Shown: positions 26,829-39,154 of the stretch, piece by piece | Layout: each line of letters begins with the position of its first letter | Position numbering within the stretch: position 1 is the first letter of the stretch | Source: Millisia brevis NBRC 105863 | GTDB lineage: Bacteria > Actinomycetota > Actinomycetes > Mycobacteriales > Mycobacteriaceae | Direction of reading: 5' to 3' | Assembly: GCF_001552615.1 (NCBI RefSeq) | Contig: NZ_BCRN01000006.1 | Span: forward strand, 248,001 to 312,000 | DNA: 64,000 bases | Program-made: the position numbers and the translations under genes | The notes under the pieces: generated by a model | The model's database searches: none | Seen by the model: the letters and a program-made list of their open reading frames with translations, nothing else | Told to the model about the DNA's origin: nothing

Positions 26829-29018
26829 ATGACAGAGCGCGTCCGGATTGCCGGTCTTCAAATCGATCCGCTACTCGTCGATTTCGTCGCCGAGAAGGCC
26901 GCACCCGGGACCGGGGTGGAACCGGAGCAGTTCTGGACCGGACTCGCCGACGCCCTGAGCGACCTCGCGCCGCGCAACAAGGAGTTGCTCGCCGAGCGCG
27001 ACGAGTTGCAGGGCAAGCTCGACGCCTGGCACGCCGAGCACCCCGGCACCGGCTACGACCGCGCGGAGTACCGCAAGTACCTGCGGGAGATCGGCTACCT
27101 GCAGGACGCCCCCGAGGCGTTCACGATCGCGACCGAGAACGTCGATCCGGAGATCGCGACGATCGCGGGCCCACAGCTGGTGGTGCCGATCCTCAACGCC
27201 CGGTTCGCGATCAACGCCGTCAACGCCCGCTGGGGATCGCTCTACGACGCCCTCTACGGCACGGACGCGATCCCCGAGACCGACGGCGCCGAGAAGGGCC
27301 CCGGCTACAACAGCGTCCGCGGCGACAAGGTGATCACCTTCGCCAAGGACTTCCTCGACAAGACGGTCCCGCTCGCCGGCGGCTCGCACGCCGACGTCAC
27401 CGCCTACGCGATCGCCGACGGCGCCCTGACCGCCACCCTCAAGGGGGGTACCGCGACCGGACTCGCCGATCCCGCCGCCCTCGTCGGCTACATCGGTGAT
27501 CCCGCCGAGCCGTCCGCGGTGCTGCTGGTCCAGAACGGCCTGCATCTGGAGATCCAGATCGATCGCGCCGGCGCCATCGGCTCGTCCGACTCGGCCGGCG
27601 TTCAGGACGTGCTGCTCGAGTCCGCCGTCACCACGATCATGGACCTCGAGGACTCGGTCGCCGCCGTCGACGCGGAGGACAAGGTCCTCGGCTACGGCAA
27701 CTGGCTCGGCCTGATGCGCGGCGACCTGACCGAGGAGGTCAGCAAGGGCGGGCGCACCTTCACCCGCACGATGAACCCGGATCGGGAGTACACCGCCGTC
27801 GACGGCTCCACGCTGGTGCTGCCGGGCCGCTCGCTGCTGTTCATCCGCAATGTCGGCCACCTGATGACCACCGACGCGGTGCTCGACGCCGACGGCAACG
27901 AGATCCCCGAGGGCATCCTCGACGCCTTCGTCACCGGCCTGGGCTCGCTGCACGACATCCGTGAGCTGGGCGCGCTGCGCAACAGCCGGACCGGCTCGAT
28001 GTACATCGTCAAGCCGAAGATGCACGGCCCCGACGAGGTCGCCTTCACCGTCGACCTCTTCGCCCGCGTCGAGCAGGTCCTCGGCCTGCCCGCCAATACG
28101 CTCAAGGTCGGCATCATGGACGAGGAGCGGCGCACCACGGTCAACCTGGCCCGCTCGATCCGCAATGCCGCCGAGCGGGTCGTGTTCATCAACACCGGCT
28201 TCCTCGACCGCACCGGCGACGAGATCCACACCTCGATGGTCGCCGGGCCGATGGTCCGCAAGGGCGCGATGAAGGCGCAGCGCTGGCTGCCCGCCTACGA
28301 GACCCACAACGTCGACGACGGTCTGGCGGCCGGCTTCAGCGGCCACGCCCAGATCGGCAAGGGCATGTGGGCGATGCCGGATCTGATGCACGACATGCTC
28401 GAGCAGAAGATCGTCCATCCGCGGGCCGGCGCGAACACCGCCTGGGTCCCCTCGCCGACCGCCGCCACCCTGCACGCGCTGCACTACCACGAGGTGGATG
28501 TCTTCGCGCGGCAGAAGGAGCTGGCGACCGAGGCGAAGGACACCCTCGGCGACATCCTCGAGATCCCGCTCGATCCGACGGCGACCTGGTCGGAGGAGGA
28601 CATCAAGTCCGAGCTGGACAACAACAGCCAGTCGATCCTCGGCTACGTGGTCCGCTGGATCGACCACGGCGTCGGCTGTTCCAAGGTGCCGGACATCCAC
28701 GATGTCGCGCTGATGGAGGACCGTGCGACGCTGCGGATCTCGAGCCAGCTGCTCGCGAACTGGTTGCGGCACGGGATCATCACCGAGGAGCAGGTCATCG
28801 AGGCTCTGGAGCGGATGGCGCCCGTCGTCGACGCGCAGAACGCCGGCGACCCGGAATACCGCCCGATGGCACCGGATTTCGACACCAACATCGCCTGGCA
28901 GGCCGCGAAGGATCTGGTCCTGCTGGGCGGCGAGCAGCCGAACGGCTATACCGAGCCGATCCTGCACCGTCGTCGTCGCGAGTTCAAGCAGAAGGCTGCG
29001 GCCTCCGCCGGCGCCTGA
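26829..29018 (+). CDS. glcB: Malate synthase G
   Basis: A 729-residue single-chain malate synthase (isoform G), the usual length. It condenses glyoxylate with acetyl-CoA to malate in the glyoxylate shunt. Recognisable regions are [17 protein letters not shown] (metal and glyoxylate site), [45 protein letters not shown] and, near the end, [21 protein letters not shown], which carries the catalytic Asp. ATG 26829 has GAGAGGGAG upstream. It is followed at 33 bases by the VWA-like gene, as glcB and Rv1836c are in M. tuberculosis. Confidence 0.97.
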   Translation: MTERVRIAGLQIDPLLVDFVAEKAAPGTGVEPEQFWTGLADALSDLAPRNKELLAERDELQGKLDAWHAEHPGTGYDRAEYRKYLREIGYLQDAPEAFTIATENVDPEIATIAGPQLVVPILNARFAINAVNARWGSLYDALYGTDAIPETDGAEKGPGYNSVRGDKVITFAKDFLDKTVPLAGGSHADVTAYAIADGALTATLKGGTATGLADPAALVGYIGDPAEPSAVLLVQNGLHLEIQIDRAGAIGSSDSAGVQDVLLESAVTTIMDLEDSVAAVDAEDKVLGYGNWLGLMRGDLTEEVSKGGRTFTRTMNPDREYTAVDGSTLVLPGRSLLFIRNVGHLMTTDAVLDADGNEIPEGILDAFVTGLGSLHDIRELGALRNSRTGSMYIVKPKMHGPDEVAFTVDLFARVEQVLGLPANTLKVGIMDEERRTTVNLARSIRNAAERVVFINTGFLDRTGDEIHTSMVAGPMVRKGAMKAQRWLPAYETHNVDDGLAAGFSGHAQIGKGMWAMPDLMHDMLEQKIVHPRAGANTAWVPSPTAATLHALHYHEVDVFARQKELATEAKDTLGDILEIPLDPTATWSEEDIKSELDNNSQSILGYVVRWIDHGVGCSKVPDIHDVALMEDRATLRISSQLLANWLRHGIITEEQVIEALERMAPVVDAQNAGDPEYRPMAPDFDTNIAWQAAKDLVLLGGEQPNGYTEPILHRRRREFKQKAAASAGA

Positions 29019-29051
29019 TCGAACCCGACCGATCGAGAGGCGGCGAGCCGC

Positions 29052-30752
29052 ATGGGGACACACCGCCGCGCGCAGGCGGGGCCGCGCGGTGTCAGCCGCG
29101 GCGTACTGATCGCCGCGGTATCGGTGGTGGTGCTGGTGGTGCTCGTCTTCGGCTGGATGCGTCTGCGCGACGCCTCCGCCGAGCAGGGCACCGAGGCCGC
29201 GCAGCGTTGTGTCGAGGGTGACACGACGCTGCGCGTCGCCGCCGATCCGACGATCGCCGATACCGTGCGACAGATTGCCGACAGCTTCGACGCGACCGAT
29301 CCGGTGATCCGGGATCGGTGCGTGCGGGTGCAGGTCGACGCCGTGGACGCGGCGACGGCCACCGCGGCGATCACCGGTGTCGACCCGGCGGCGGCCCCCG
29401 ATCTGTGGATCGCCCCGGACTCGGCCGCCGCCGCGCGGGTCGCCGACCGGGCCGCGTCGACGCCGCGATCGTTTGCGGCCAGTCCGGTGGTCGTGGCGGC
29501 GAGCGGTGCGGCCGCGGACGCGCTGCGCGCCGCCAATCCGACGTGGGGCGCGCTGCCCGGCCTGTTGGGCCAGGCCGACGCGCCCATCCCGCTGCTGCCG
29601 GTCGGGGCGGCGACCACCGCCGCCGGTTCGGCGATGGTCGCCGACGCCCTCGGCCTGGGGGCGGCGGCCCCGGCGGAGACCGACATGACCTCGCCGGCGG
29701 CGGTGCGGGTCCTGGCGAATATCGGTGCGGCGTCGGTGCGCGGCGACTCCCCCGCCCCGGCGGATACCGCCGCGGCCCTCGACGCGGTGGCCGGCTCGCC
29801 GACCGCCGTCACCTTCGCCACCTTCGCCACCGCCCAGCAGATCGGCCTGCGGCCCGACCTCGAGGCGATCACCCCGGTCGGGGCCGCTCCGGTCGCCGAC
29901 TATCCGGCGGTCGTTCTCCAGACCCCCTCCGGCGCCGACGATTCCGTGATCGCGATCGCCGGGGAACTGCTCAACTACGCGCGCGACACCGGAGCGGACA
30001 CGATCCGCTCGGCGGGCTTCGTACCGGTGGAGGAGATCCCCGGTGCGCGGGCCGCCGACTCGCCCGCGGTGGCCGATCTGGTCGCCTCCGCGTTCGCCCA
30101 ACCGATCGGCGTCTCGACGACCACCCTGCTGGTCGACATCTCCCCGCCGACCGCCGCAGCGGTCTCCGGAACGGGCGCCGCGGGCACCGACACGATTCGG
30201 GATGCAGTCGGCGCCGCGATCGGCGATGTGCTGCAACGGCTCCCGGACGGCACCCGGGTCGGGCTGGTCACCTTCGGGCGCACCGACGCCACCCCGCTGC
30301 CGTATCAGCTGACCATCCCGGCCGCCACGCTGTCCTCGCCGGGCACCGAGGGTTCGGCAACCCACCGCGACCGCATCCTCACCGCCCTGGAAGCGTGGCC
30401 GCAGACCGGATCGTCCGATACGGGGATCACGACCACCGCCGATGCCTACGCCACCCTGATCAACCGGTACCGCACGGCGGTCGCCGATCGGGTGGCCGAT
30501 ATGCCGAATCGGGTCGTCGTGATCTCCGTGGCCCCCAACGCCGACGGCACGCTGTCACCGACCACCGCGACCACCCAGTTGGCGGCGGCGATCGATCCGG
30601 CTGAACCGGTTCAGGTTGACGCGATCCTGATCGGCTCCGGGCCCGACACCGCGGAGTGGGGTCGACTGACCGCCGCGACCGGTGGCCGCACCGAACAGCT
30701 CGGCACCGCAGCCGGTTTCGAGCTACCCAATCTGCTCACCACGATGTTCTGA
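29052..30752 (+). CDS. Membrane-anchored protein with solute-binding-like and VWA-like domains (Rv1836c-type)
   Basis: A 566-residue protein with one N-terminal transmembrane anchor (about 18-38, VLIAAVSVVVLVVLVFGW) and a large extracytoplasmic part very rich in Ala and Thr. Residues 55-330 look like a periplasmic substrate-binding fold (TTLRVAADPTIADTV, DLWIAPDS). Residues 350-560 resemble a von Willebrand A domain, with VDISPP where DxSxS of a MIDAS site would be, so metal binding is doubtful. A GAGAGGCGGCGAG site precedes ATG 29052. Function unknown; it is conserved next to glcB. Confidence 0.72.
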   Translation: MGTHRRAQAGPRGVSRGVLIAAVSVVVLVVLVFGWMRLRDASAEQGTEAAQRCVEGDTTLRVAADPTIADTVRQIADSFDATDPVIRDRCVRVQVDAVDAATATAAITGVDPAAAPDLWIAPDSAAAARVADRAASTPRSFAASPVVVAASGAAADALRAANPTWGALPGLLGQADAPIPLLPVGAATTAAGSAMVADALGLGAAAPAETDMTSPAAVRVLANIGAASVRGDSPAPADTAAALDAVAGSPTAVTFATFATAQQIGLRPDLEAITPVGAAPVADYPAVVLQTPSGADDSVIAIAGELLNYARDTGADTIRSAGFVPVEEIPGARAADSPAVADLVASAFAQPIGVSTTTLLVDISPPTAAAVSGTGAAGTDTIRDAVGAAIGDVLQRLPDGTRVGLVTFGRTDATPLPYQLTIPAATLSSPGTEGSATHRDRILTALEAWPQTGSSDTGITTTADAYATLINRYRTAVADRVADMPNRVVVISVAPNADGTLSPTTATTQLAAAIDPAEPVQVDAILIGSGPDTAEWGRLTAATGGRTEQLGTAAGFELPNLLTTMF

Positions 30753-30760
30753 GCCCGCGG

Positions 30761-30789
30761 GCGGTGCGCCGGGGCGACCGGCGCACCGC
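30761..30789. terminator. Bidirectional terminator between the VWA-like gene and gcvP
   Basis: GCGGTGCGCC (30761-30770) and GGCGCACCGC (30780-30789) form a 10-bp stem with a 9-base loop in the 44-bp gap between convergent stops. Confidence 0.7.
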
Positions 30790-30796
30790 GCCCGGT

Positions 30797-33664
<2,868 letters not shown>

Positions 33665-33732
33665 CGGGTGACGGCGGTGCGCCGCGGGCGCGCCGAAGTG
33701 GCCCTCCCCCTCTGTCGTTGCCCGAAACGCAG

Positions 33733-33948
33733 GGCGCCTGAGAGATTCCGCGGACCGGGTGGGGTCCACATTTCCCCTTGGGCGGGCGCCGGATCCGGTC
33801 GAGCACGCTCTCGGCCGCGGCACCGCTTTTCAGAGGCGTCGGTGCTCGTACGGTCCGGGTGCCTGAGAGTTTGACGGAGAGGTGTTGCTCCTTCGGCGCT
33901 CGAGGCGACCTCCGGCGGTAACCGGACGATCGCTACGAAGCTCTCCCG
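33733..33948 (-). promoter_or_regulatory. Tandem glycine riboswitch of gcvP
   Basis: On the minus strand two glycine aptamers follow each other. Aptamer I starts with GCGGGAGAG (33948), has CGCCGAAGGAGCAA and closes with CTCTCAGGCACC near 33860. Aptamer II has CCGAGAGC (about 33813), CGCCCAAGGGGAAA (about 33784) and closes with TCTCTCAGGCGCC (33745-33733). These are the conserved glycine-sensing cores. The element ends 69 bases before the gcvP ATG. This class usually activates glycine catabolism when glycine is high. Confidence 0.95.
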
Positions 33949-34060
33949 CACGACGTCGACGCGGTGCCCATATTAGGCGCAGGGCGATCGGTGCGCTCGT
34001 CCGCCCGCTTCCGGGCGTGCCGTACGGCGCTCGATGCGGCCCGTGAGCCGTTCGGGCGAA

Positions 34061-34633
34061 TTATCCCGTGCGCCGCACGCGGTTGCGGCGGCGGGAGGCC
34101 AATTCGTCCTCCGGCGCGTCCTCGCTGCGGCCGCCGTCGGCGCGCTCGGCGGGGAACTGGGAGATCGATCCGGTCAGCTCGCGCATGGCGCCGCTGATCG
34201 CGATGGCGAAGACCCCCTGGCCGCCCTGCAGCAGGTCGACCATCTCCTCGGCGGAGGTGCATTCGTAGACGGTGGTGCCGTCGGAGGCGAGGGTGATGCC
34301 GGCGAGGTTCTCCACCCCGCGCCCGCGCAGGTGATCGACGGCGACGCGGATGTTCTGCAGGGAGATACCGGTGTCGAGGAGACGCTTGACGATCTTGAGG
34401 ACCAGGACGTCCTTGAAGGAGTACAGCCGCTGGCTGCCGGAACCGGCGGCGCCGCGAATCGAGGGAACGACGAGACCGGTGCGGGCCCAGTAGTCGAGCT
34501 GGCGGTAGGTGATGCCGGCGATCTGGCAGGCACCCGGACCGCGGTAGCCCATCAGGTCATCGGGCAGCGTGTCGTCCGGAAAGAGCCCGGGCTGAATGGG
34601 TTCCGGTCCCCGCGGCTCATCGGCCACTGCCAT
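34061..34633 (-). CDS. MerR family transcriptional regulator (Rv1830-type)
   Basis: A 190-residue regulator. The winged helix-turn-helix (about 30-105) contains GITYRQLDYWARTGLVVPS, GSGSQRLYSFKDVLVLKIVKRLLDTGISLQNI, typical of the actinobacterial Rv1830 group. There are no metal-binding cysteines. The C-terminal 80 residues include ECTSAEEMVDLLQGGQGVFAIAI, probably dimerisation, followed by a charged tail. Its place between gcvP and the DUF151 gene matches M. tuberculosis. Its target genes are not evident here. Confidence 0.88.
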   Translation of the reverse strand: MAVADEPRGPEPIQPGLFPDDTLPDDLMGYRGPGACQIAGITYRQLDYWARTGLVVPSIRGAAGSGSQRLYSFKDVLVLKIVKRLLDTGISLQNIRVAVDHLRGRGVENLAGITLASDGTTVYECTSAEEMVDLLQGGQGVFAIAISGAMRELTGSISQFPAERADGGRSEDAPEDELASRRRNRVRRTG

Positions 34634-34789
34634 ATCCTCTCGACCGTTTCGGTGCGCATGTCCCCTGGTCGGGCGACTGCCTGCACGTCACGGGGTAGTC
34701 ACCGGTTATGAGGATACGCCGATCCCCACCACCGCGTGCCGTTCCCGCCGACGTGTTGTTCCGTCGGGACGAACGCTATGAGTCGAACG

Positions 34790-34813
34790 GGGCGTGGTCA
34801 ACGCGCCACGCCC
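34790..34813. terminator. Hairpin downstream of the DUF151 gene
   Basis: GGGCGTGG (34790-34797) pairs with CCACGCCC (34806-34813) around an 8-base loop. It lies 32 bases beyond the DUF151 stop on the minus strand; no T tract follows, so terminator function is only likely. Confidence 0.5.
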
Positions 34814-34844
34814 AAAAGCCTCAACCTCAACTTCAGGGTCAGGT

Positions 34845-35315
34845 TTATCCGTCGGTCGCGCGGAAATCGTCCGGCGAGACCGACTCGAGAAACTCCTTGA
34901 ACTTCTCGACCTCGTCCTCGCTCTCGTCGGGCATCACGAGCCCGGCCTCGGCGAGGACGCGTTCCTCCGCGTAGATCGGCACGCCGACGCGCAGTGCGAT
35001 CGCCACCGAATCGGAGGGGCGGGCGGATACCCGGACGTTCTGATCGAACACCAGGTCCGCGTAGAAGGTGCCCTCGCGCAGATCGACGATGCGCACCTCG
35101 ACGAGGGTATGTCCCAGTGCGGCGAGCACGTCCTTGAACAGGTCGTGGGTCAACGGCCGCGGCGCTTGAAAGCCCTGCTGTTCCAGGGCGATGGCGGTGG
35201 CCTCGGTCTGACCGATCCAAATCGGCAGATAGCGGCCACCATCGGCTTCCCGGAGCAGCAGCACCGGCTGATTGCGCTGTTCGATTCGGATCCCGATCAC
35301 CCGCATCTCGCTCAT
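34845..35315 (-). CDS. Bifunctional nuclease family protein (DUF151)
   Basis: A 156-residue DUF151 protein. Characteristic phrases are RYLPIWIGQTEATAIALEQQG (about 30-50), RPLTHDLFKDVLAALG and ARPSDSVAIALRVGVPIYAEE. Plant and bacterial relatives show RNase and DNase activity. ATG 35315 (MSEMRVIGI) has GGGAGG upstream. It lies between two MerR genes, as Rv1829 does. Confidence 0.9.
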   Translation of the reverse strand: MSEMRVIGIRIEQRNQPVLLLREADGGRYLPIWIGQTEATAIALEQQGFQAPRPLTHDLFKDVLAALGHTLVEVRIVDLREGTFYADLVFDQNVRVSARPSDSVAIALRVGVPIYAEERVLAEAGLVMPDESEDEVEKFKEFLESVSPDDFRATDG

Positions 35316-35488
35316 GATGCCTCCCAAACGACCGAGCCGACCCGCACCCCGGCAGCAGGCCGAGGTCTCACCCGTTCGAGTCTATTTGAGGTTTGTGACT
35401 GCGGCCCCTTACTCGTCCGAGTCAGCGATCCTCGAGTCGACTCACGGTCCCACATATCCGACACCGACCGAACAACCGATCGAGCGGA

Positions 35489-36226
35489 TCATCGATCCAT
35501 CGAACCGCGCACCGACGCCTTCACCAGCGCGGTGTGCAGGGTTACCGACAATGCCGCGAGTTCGCGCACCAGTTCCTCCGCCCGGTCGCGGGCACCGGCG
35601 TCGCGGCTCTTGGCGACCGGTCCGACGATCTGACCGATCAGACCGGCCTCCCGGTCGGCGGCGAGTTTGAAGGCCCGCAGATGCCGCACCTCCAGCCCGA
35701 ACGACGTCATCGCCTTGGCGGTGCGGGCGATCGTGACCGCGTCCGGATCGAAGAATCCGGCCGCGCCGGCCACGATCAGTCCGGCCTTGGTCAGCTCGGT
35801 CAGGAAGGCGTCGTCGATCTCCGCCTGCTCGCAGACGTCCGCCCGCGCCAACCGCACCTGGGGATCCGACCGGAACTCGTCCGGCGACACCGCGCCGGGC
35901 GCGACCGCCATCGGGCGGGGTCGCGACGCGCCGTCGATGCGACCCACCGTCGCGGCGCCCCGGTCGACCGCCTCGAGCTGTTCCTTGATCACCTTCAGCG
36001 GCAGGTACTGATCGCGCTGTGCGGTCAGCACGAAGCGCAACCGCTCGTAGTCCGCGATCGTGAAACGCCGGTACCCCGATGCCGTCCGCTGCGGCCGAAT
36101 CAAACCCTCGGCCTCGAGAAAGCGGATCTTGGAGATGGTGACATCGGGGAAATCCGGGCGCAGCCGATCGAGGACCGTCCCGATGGACATACCGGCACCG
36201 TGCGCCGGCTGCCCGACCGCCGTCAT
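35489..36226 (-). CDS. ftsR: MerR family regulator, FtsR-like (Rv1828-type)
   Basis: A 245-residue regulator. The N-terminal winged helix (about 14-85) reads IGTVLDRLRPDFPDVTISKIRFLEAEGL and GYRRFTIADYERLRFVL, typical of FtsR/Rv1828, a MerR protein that activates ftsZ in Corynebacterium. The remainder (about 110-245) is a helical effector and dimer domain. It follows garA by 30 bases, so they are probably co-transcribed with gene order gcvH-garA-ftsR as in mycobacteria. The start could also be Met13. Confidence 0.88.
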   Translation of the reverse strand: MTAVGQPAHGAGMSIGTVLDRLRPDFPDVTISKIRFLEAEGLIRPQRTASGYRRFTIADYERLRFVLTAQRDQYLPLKVIKEQLEAVDRGAATVGRIDGASRPRPMAVAPGAVSPDEFRSDPQVRLARADVCEQAEIDDAFLTELTKAGLIVAGAAGFFDPDAVTIARTAKAMTSFGLEVRHLRAFKLAADREAGLIGQIVGPVAKSRDAGARDRAEELVRELAALSVTLHTALVKASVRGSMDR

Positions 36227-36256
36227 GGCCTACCTGCCGTCATGCCCTACCGGTGC

Positions 36257-36754
36257 TCACTGGCCACCGGCACCCGCCGCGTCACCCACCTGCGCACCGC
36301 CGGACGCCGCCCGCGGGCCGGTCAGGAAGACGAGCCGGAACTTGCCGATCTGTACCTCGTCACCGTTGCTGAGCACCGCCGCGTCGACGGGCTCACGGTT
36401 GACATAGGTGCCGTTGAGGCTGCCCACGTCGACGACCTGGAAGTCGTCCTCGCTCTGCCGGAATTCGGCATGCCGGCGGCTGACGGTCACGTCGTCGAGA
36501 AAGATGTCGCTGTCCGGGTGCCGGCCGGCGGACGTCGTGGGCTGGTCGAGCAGGAAGCGCGATCCGGCATTCGGGCCGCGCTTGACCACCAGCAATGCGG
36601 AGCCGGCAGGCAAACCTTCGACACCGGAGACCTGGGCGTCCGCATGGCGCCCGCTGGTCGGGGTGTCCAGCTCACTCAGGAAATCCGCGCGAAAGACCGA
36701 AGTGGTCTCCACCGGGGACTCCCCGAATCCGCCGTCGTTGCCGTTGTCGCTCAC
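36257..36754 (-). CDS. garA: FHA domain protein GarA (glycogen accumulation regulator)
   Basis: A 165-residue phosphothreonine-binding regulator. Near the N-terminus is ETTSVFRADF with Thr17 and Thr18, the sites phosphorylated by PknB and PknG in GarA. The FHA domain (about 60-145) shows SAGRHPDSDIFLDD, SRRHAEF and LNGTYVN. Unphosphorylated GarA inhibits 2-oxoglutarate decarboxylase (KGD) and NAD-glutamate dehydrogenase and activates glutamate synthase; phosphorylation makes the FHA domain bind its own tail. GTG 36754 has a strong AGGAGGAG site. A tail rich in Ala and Gly follows the FHA domain. Confidence 0.95.
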   Translation of the reverse strand: MSDNGNDGGFGESPVETTSVFRADFLSELDTPTSGRHADAQVSGVEGLPAGSALLVVKRGPNAGSRFLLDQPTTSAGRHPDSDIFLDDVTVSRRHAEFRQSEDDFQVVDVGSLNGTYVNREPVDAAVLSNGDEVQIGKFRLVFLTGPRAASGGAQVGDAAGAGGQ

Positions 36755-37079
36755 GTTTTTCTCCTCCTGGATCCTTCGCCCGCCACGCGACGTCCGGCCG
36801 GAGCCGCGACGGGTCGGCGAGCAATATCCCGCCCGTGACATTCCGAGACGATCATCCGACCGATCGGCCTGCGGAACTGCCCATACCGAGCCAATTCGAC
36901 CGTACCTTGCGGCGCGCCGCTCGTGCACCCACTGGCGGACATTGAACGCCCGCAGTGCGCCCGTCGGCCGCCCCACATGCTCCATCGGTGGCCTAGGCGC
37001 CACGGATGCACAACCTACCCGTTCACGGTCGGCGAATCGACGCCCCTCCCGGCGCGCCTCATCCACCGATCCTCCCGAA
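36755..37079. other. Intergenic region between gcvH and garA
   Basis: About 340 bp without a credible gene. It must hold the garA promoter on the minus strand; I see no clear -10/-35 pair and no strong repeat. Short open frames here lack ribosome-binding sites and similarity. Confidence 0.5.
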
Positions 37080-37096
37080 CGGCCGTCCGGCGGCCG
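37080..37096 (-). terminator. Hairpin directly after the gcvH stop
   Basis: CGGCCG (37080-37085), TCCGG, CGGCCG (37091-37096): a short 6-bp GC stem immediately downstream of the gcvH TGA. Confidence 0.45.
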
Positions 37097-37097
37097 C

Positions 37098-37502
37098 TCA
37101 GGCGCTCTCGACGACCGCCAGGTACTCGTCCGCGTCGAGCAAACCCTCACCCTCGGCCAGCGCCGCCTGGTCGTCCACGGCGATCTCGATCAACCACCCC
37201 TGACCATACGGGTCGGAGTTCACCAGCTCGGGGTTTTCGCCGAGCGCATCGTTGATCGCCACGACGCGTCCGGCGACGGGGGCGTAGATGTCCGAGACGC
37301 TCTTGGTGGACTCGACCTCGGCGAAGCTGTCGCCGGCCGCCAGGGTGTCCTCCACGTCCGGAAGATCGACAAAGACGATGTCGCCCAACTGCTCCTGGGC
37401 GAAATCGGTGATACCGAGCCGGATCGTGGTCGTCTCGACCACGCGGACCCACTCGTGCTCGGCCGTATATCGCAGGTCTTCCGGAATATGTGTGTCGCTC
37501 AC
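37098..37502 (-). CDS. gcvH: Glycine cleavage system H protein
   Basis: A 134-residue lipoyl carrier that shuttles the aminomethyl group between GcvP, GcvT and Lpd. TAEHEWVR is near the N-terminus; the lipoylated lysine is Lys67 in VESTKSVSDIYAPV, and the C-terminal LLDADEY is conserved. GTG 37502 (VSDTHIPEDLRY) has GAGAGGA upstream. It is separated from gcvP by the garA-MerR block, and no glycine riboswitch is seen before it. Confidence 0.96.
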   Translation of the reverse strand: MSDTHIPEDLRYTAEHEWVRVVETTTIRLGITDFAQEQLGDIVFVDLPDVEDTLAAGDSFAEVESTKSVSDIYAPVAGRVVAINDALGENPELVNSDPYGQGWLIEIAVDDQAALAEGEGLLDADEYLAVVESA

Positions 37503-37579
37503 CGTCGAATCGATCCTCTCGAACCCGGATATGGCAGGACGGGGCGAGCGTATTGCCTCGCCCGGGGCAGCGGCAAGCG

Positions 37580-38194
37580 TTAGGGCACCGGTGCGCCGCG
37601 CGCCACCCGAATCGCCTGCCAGAGATAGAGCCCGCCGGACCACAGATAGAGCGCGGTCCCCCACCACACCAACGCCAGTGCCACCGCCTCGACCAGGCCG
37701 ATTCCGCCGAATTCCGGCATATTCCGGACAACCGGATCGAGGGTGGCGAACAGCAGCATCGGCAGGGCCGCCATCAACGCGAAGGTCGCCGCCTTGCCGA
37801 TGTAGATCACCTCGGGCGGCGCGAGGCCGCGTCGCCGGTAGGCGCCCAGGGAGATCGCCAGCAGCGCCTCGCGGGCCAGCAGCAGGACAACCAGCCACCA
37901 GGGCAACAGTTCTCGCGCCGCGAAGCAGAGCAGCACCGAGACCAGGTAGATGCGGTCGATCAGCGGGTCGAGGATCGCCCCGAGGGTCGAGTACTGGTCG
38001 AGCAGGCGGGCGAGCTTGCCGTCGAGCCAGTCGGTCGCGCCCCCGACGACCAGGACGATCAGCGCCCAGCCATCGGCGTGCACCACCAGCAGCAGGTAGG
38101 CGAACAGCGGCACGCCGAGCAGCCGGATAGCCGACAGCACATTCGGCACGGTCAGTATTCGGTCCGACCGCTTTCGATCGGCCCGATCCGTCAC
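37580..38194 (-). CDS. CDP-alcohol phosphatidyltransferase family protein (PgsA2-type)
   Basis: A 204-residue membrane enzyme with about six helices. The CDP-alcohol phosphotransferase signature DGxxARxxxxxxxxGxxxDxxxD is complete: DGKLARLLDQYSTLG then AILDPLID. It transfers a phosphatidyl group from CDP-diacylglycerol to an alcohol. It matches M. tuberculosis Rv1822 (pgsA2) by position near gcvH; whether the product is phosphatidylglycerol phosphate or cardiolipin is not settled by sequence. GTG 38194 has GGGAG upstream. Confidence 0.85.
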   Translation of the reverse strand: MTDRADRKRSDRILTVPNVLSAIRLLGVPLFAYLLLVVHADGWALIVLVVGGATDWLDGKLARLLDQYSTLGAILDPLIDRIYLVSVLLCFAARELLPWWLVVLLLAREALLAISLGAYRRRGLAPPEVIYIGKAATFALMAALPMLLFATLDPVVRNMPEFGGIGLVEAVALALVWWGTALYLWSGGLYLWQAIRVARGAPVP

Positions 38195-38348
38195 CGTGGT
38201 CTCCCGTCCGCCATCCGCTCGAGTGTCGCTGCCGAGTATGCGGTACCCGGTCGGCGACCAGCGGGCAGCGAATCGCGCGCGCCGCCGTCCCCGACCCCCG
38301 GCCGTGCCGCTCCCGGCCGCGCCACGCGGGTCCGTGCGCCTGCCGAAT

Positions 38349-38418
38349 GTGTCACTCCCGGCGCTGCAGCCCCCGGAAGTGTCACTCCCGGGGGAGTCAC
38401 CCTCGGCCGTGTCACTCC
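38349..38418. repeat. 30-bp degenerate repeat containing the stop codon of the hypothetical gene
   Basis: GTGTCACTCC recurs at 38349, 38379 and 38409, exactly 30 bp apart, with partly conserved spacers (CCGG-rich). On the minus strand each copy carries GAGTGACAC; the copy at 38409 provides the TGA stop (38414-38412) of the hypothetical gene. As 30 is a multiple of three, the later TGAs are in the same frame. Confidence 0.75.
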
Positions 38419-39086
38419 GCGGAGTCGACGCTCTGCCAGTCGGCCACCGACCGCCAGTCGCCGTCGCAAACCCACTGCCAGACCGCCGCGCTCGCCGCCT
38501 CGACACCGTCCACCGAAGCCACCCGGCTGTCCGCCTCGGGAAGCGCCTCGTATCCCCCGACGGACTCCGGGTCCCCCTCCGCCCGGGATTCCAGATCCCA
38601 GCCACCGCGGGCGCCGCGCACCGCGTGCAGATAGCGGCCGGGCAGTTGCGCGATCAGATACGCGCCGCGCGCGTCGTCGGTGTCGAGCAGGGCCCGGGTG
38701 AGCGCCTCGGTCAGATACGGCAACGTCGTGCCGTCGCCGACGGTGACCCGAACGGGGATCGCCGTGCGCGGATCGTAGAGCCGATGGGCGGTGGCGTCAT
38801 AGACGGCCAACTGCCGATCCATCGTCGCCTCCAGCACCGCCAGCAGCGCCTCGTCGAGCAACGGTTCCCGCACGCAGACGACCGCGCCGCGGCCGTCCGG
38901 TTCGACGGCGACCGCGAGGAAGCCGTCGTCGCCGGTGCCCACGTCGGCATTCAGCCGCTCCGCCACCTCGATGATGTCCGCCGAATCCGGTTGCACCACA
39001 CTGTCACTCATCTGTCGATAGAGCTCGCGCGCCGCATCAACGGAATGCGCGTCGCCCACCGGCAGGATCACCAGATCTCGCGTCAC
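38412..39086 (-). CDS. Hypothetical protein
   Basis: A 224-residue acidic, probably cytoplasmic protein starting at GTG 39086 (VTRDLVILPVGDAHSV) directly after GGAGGG. No membrane helices or signal peptide. It alternates beta-strand-like segments (GAVVCVREPLLDEALLAVLEATMD, YLIAQLPGRYLHAVR) and ends in a Trp-rich acidic tail. I do not recognise the family; uncharacterised proteins of similar size occur in Mycobacteriales. It lies 68 bases beyond the iron transporter operon, in the same direction, and may be its last gene. Confidence 0.7.
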   Translation of the reverse strand: MTRDLVILPVGDAHSVDAARELYRQMSDSVVQPDSADIIEVAERLNADVGTGDDGFLAVAVEPDGRGAVVCVREPLLDEALLAVLEATMDRQLAVYDATAHRLYDPRTAIPVRVTVGDGTTLPYLTEALTRALLDTDDARGAYLIAQLPGRYLHAVRGARGGWDLESRAEGDPESVGGYEALPEADSRVASVDGVEAASAAVWQWVCDGDWRSVADWQSVDSAE

Positions 39087-39154
39087 CCCTCCAGTAGACC
39101 ACCCGCGCCGGCGCCGCCGACCGATCGACGACGCGGCGGGCGCGCCCGGCGCGC

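Noticed and set aside
26871-30365. A minus-strand open frame of more than 1,100 codons opposite glcB and the VWA-like gene
   Set aside because: Composition (Arg, Gly, Asp rich without domains) and exact opposition to two well-supported genes show it is a GC-bias shadow. The same applies to long antisense frames opposite the GGDEF-EAL gene, uvrA-like and xfp.
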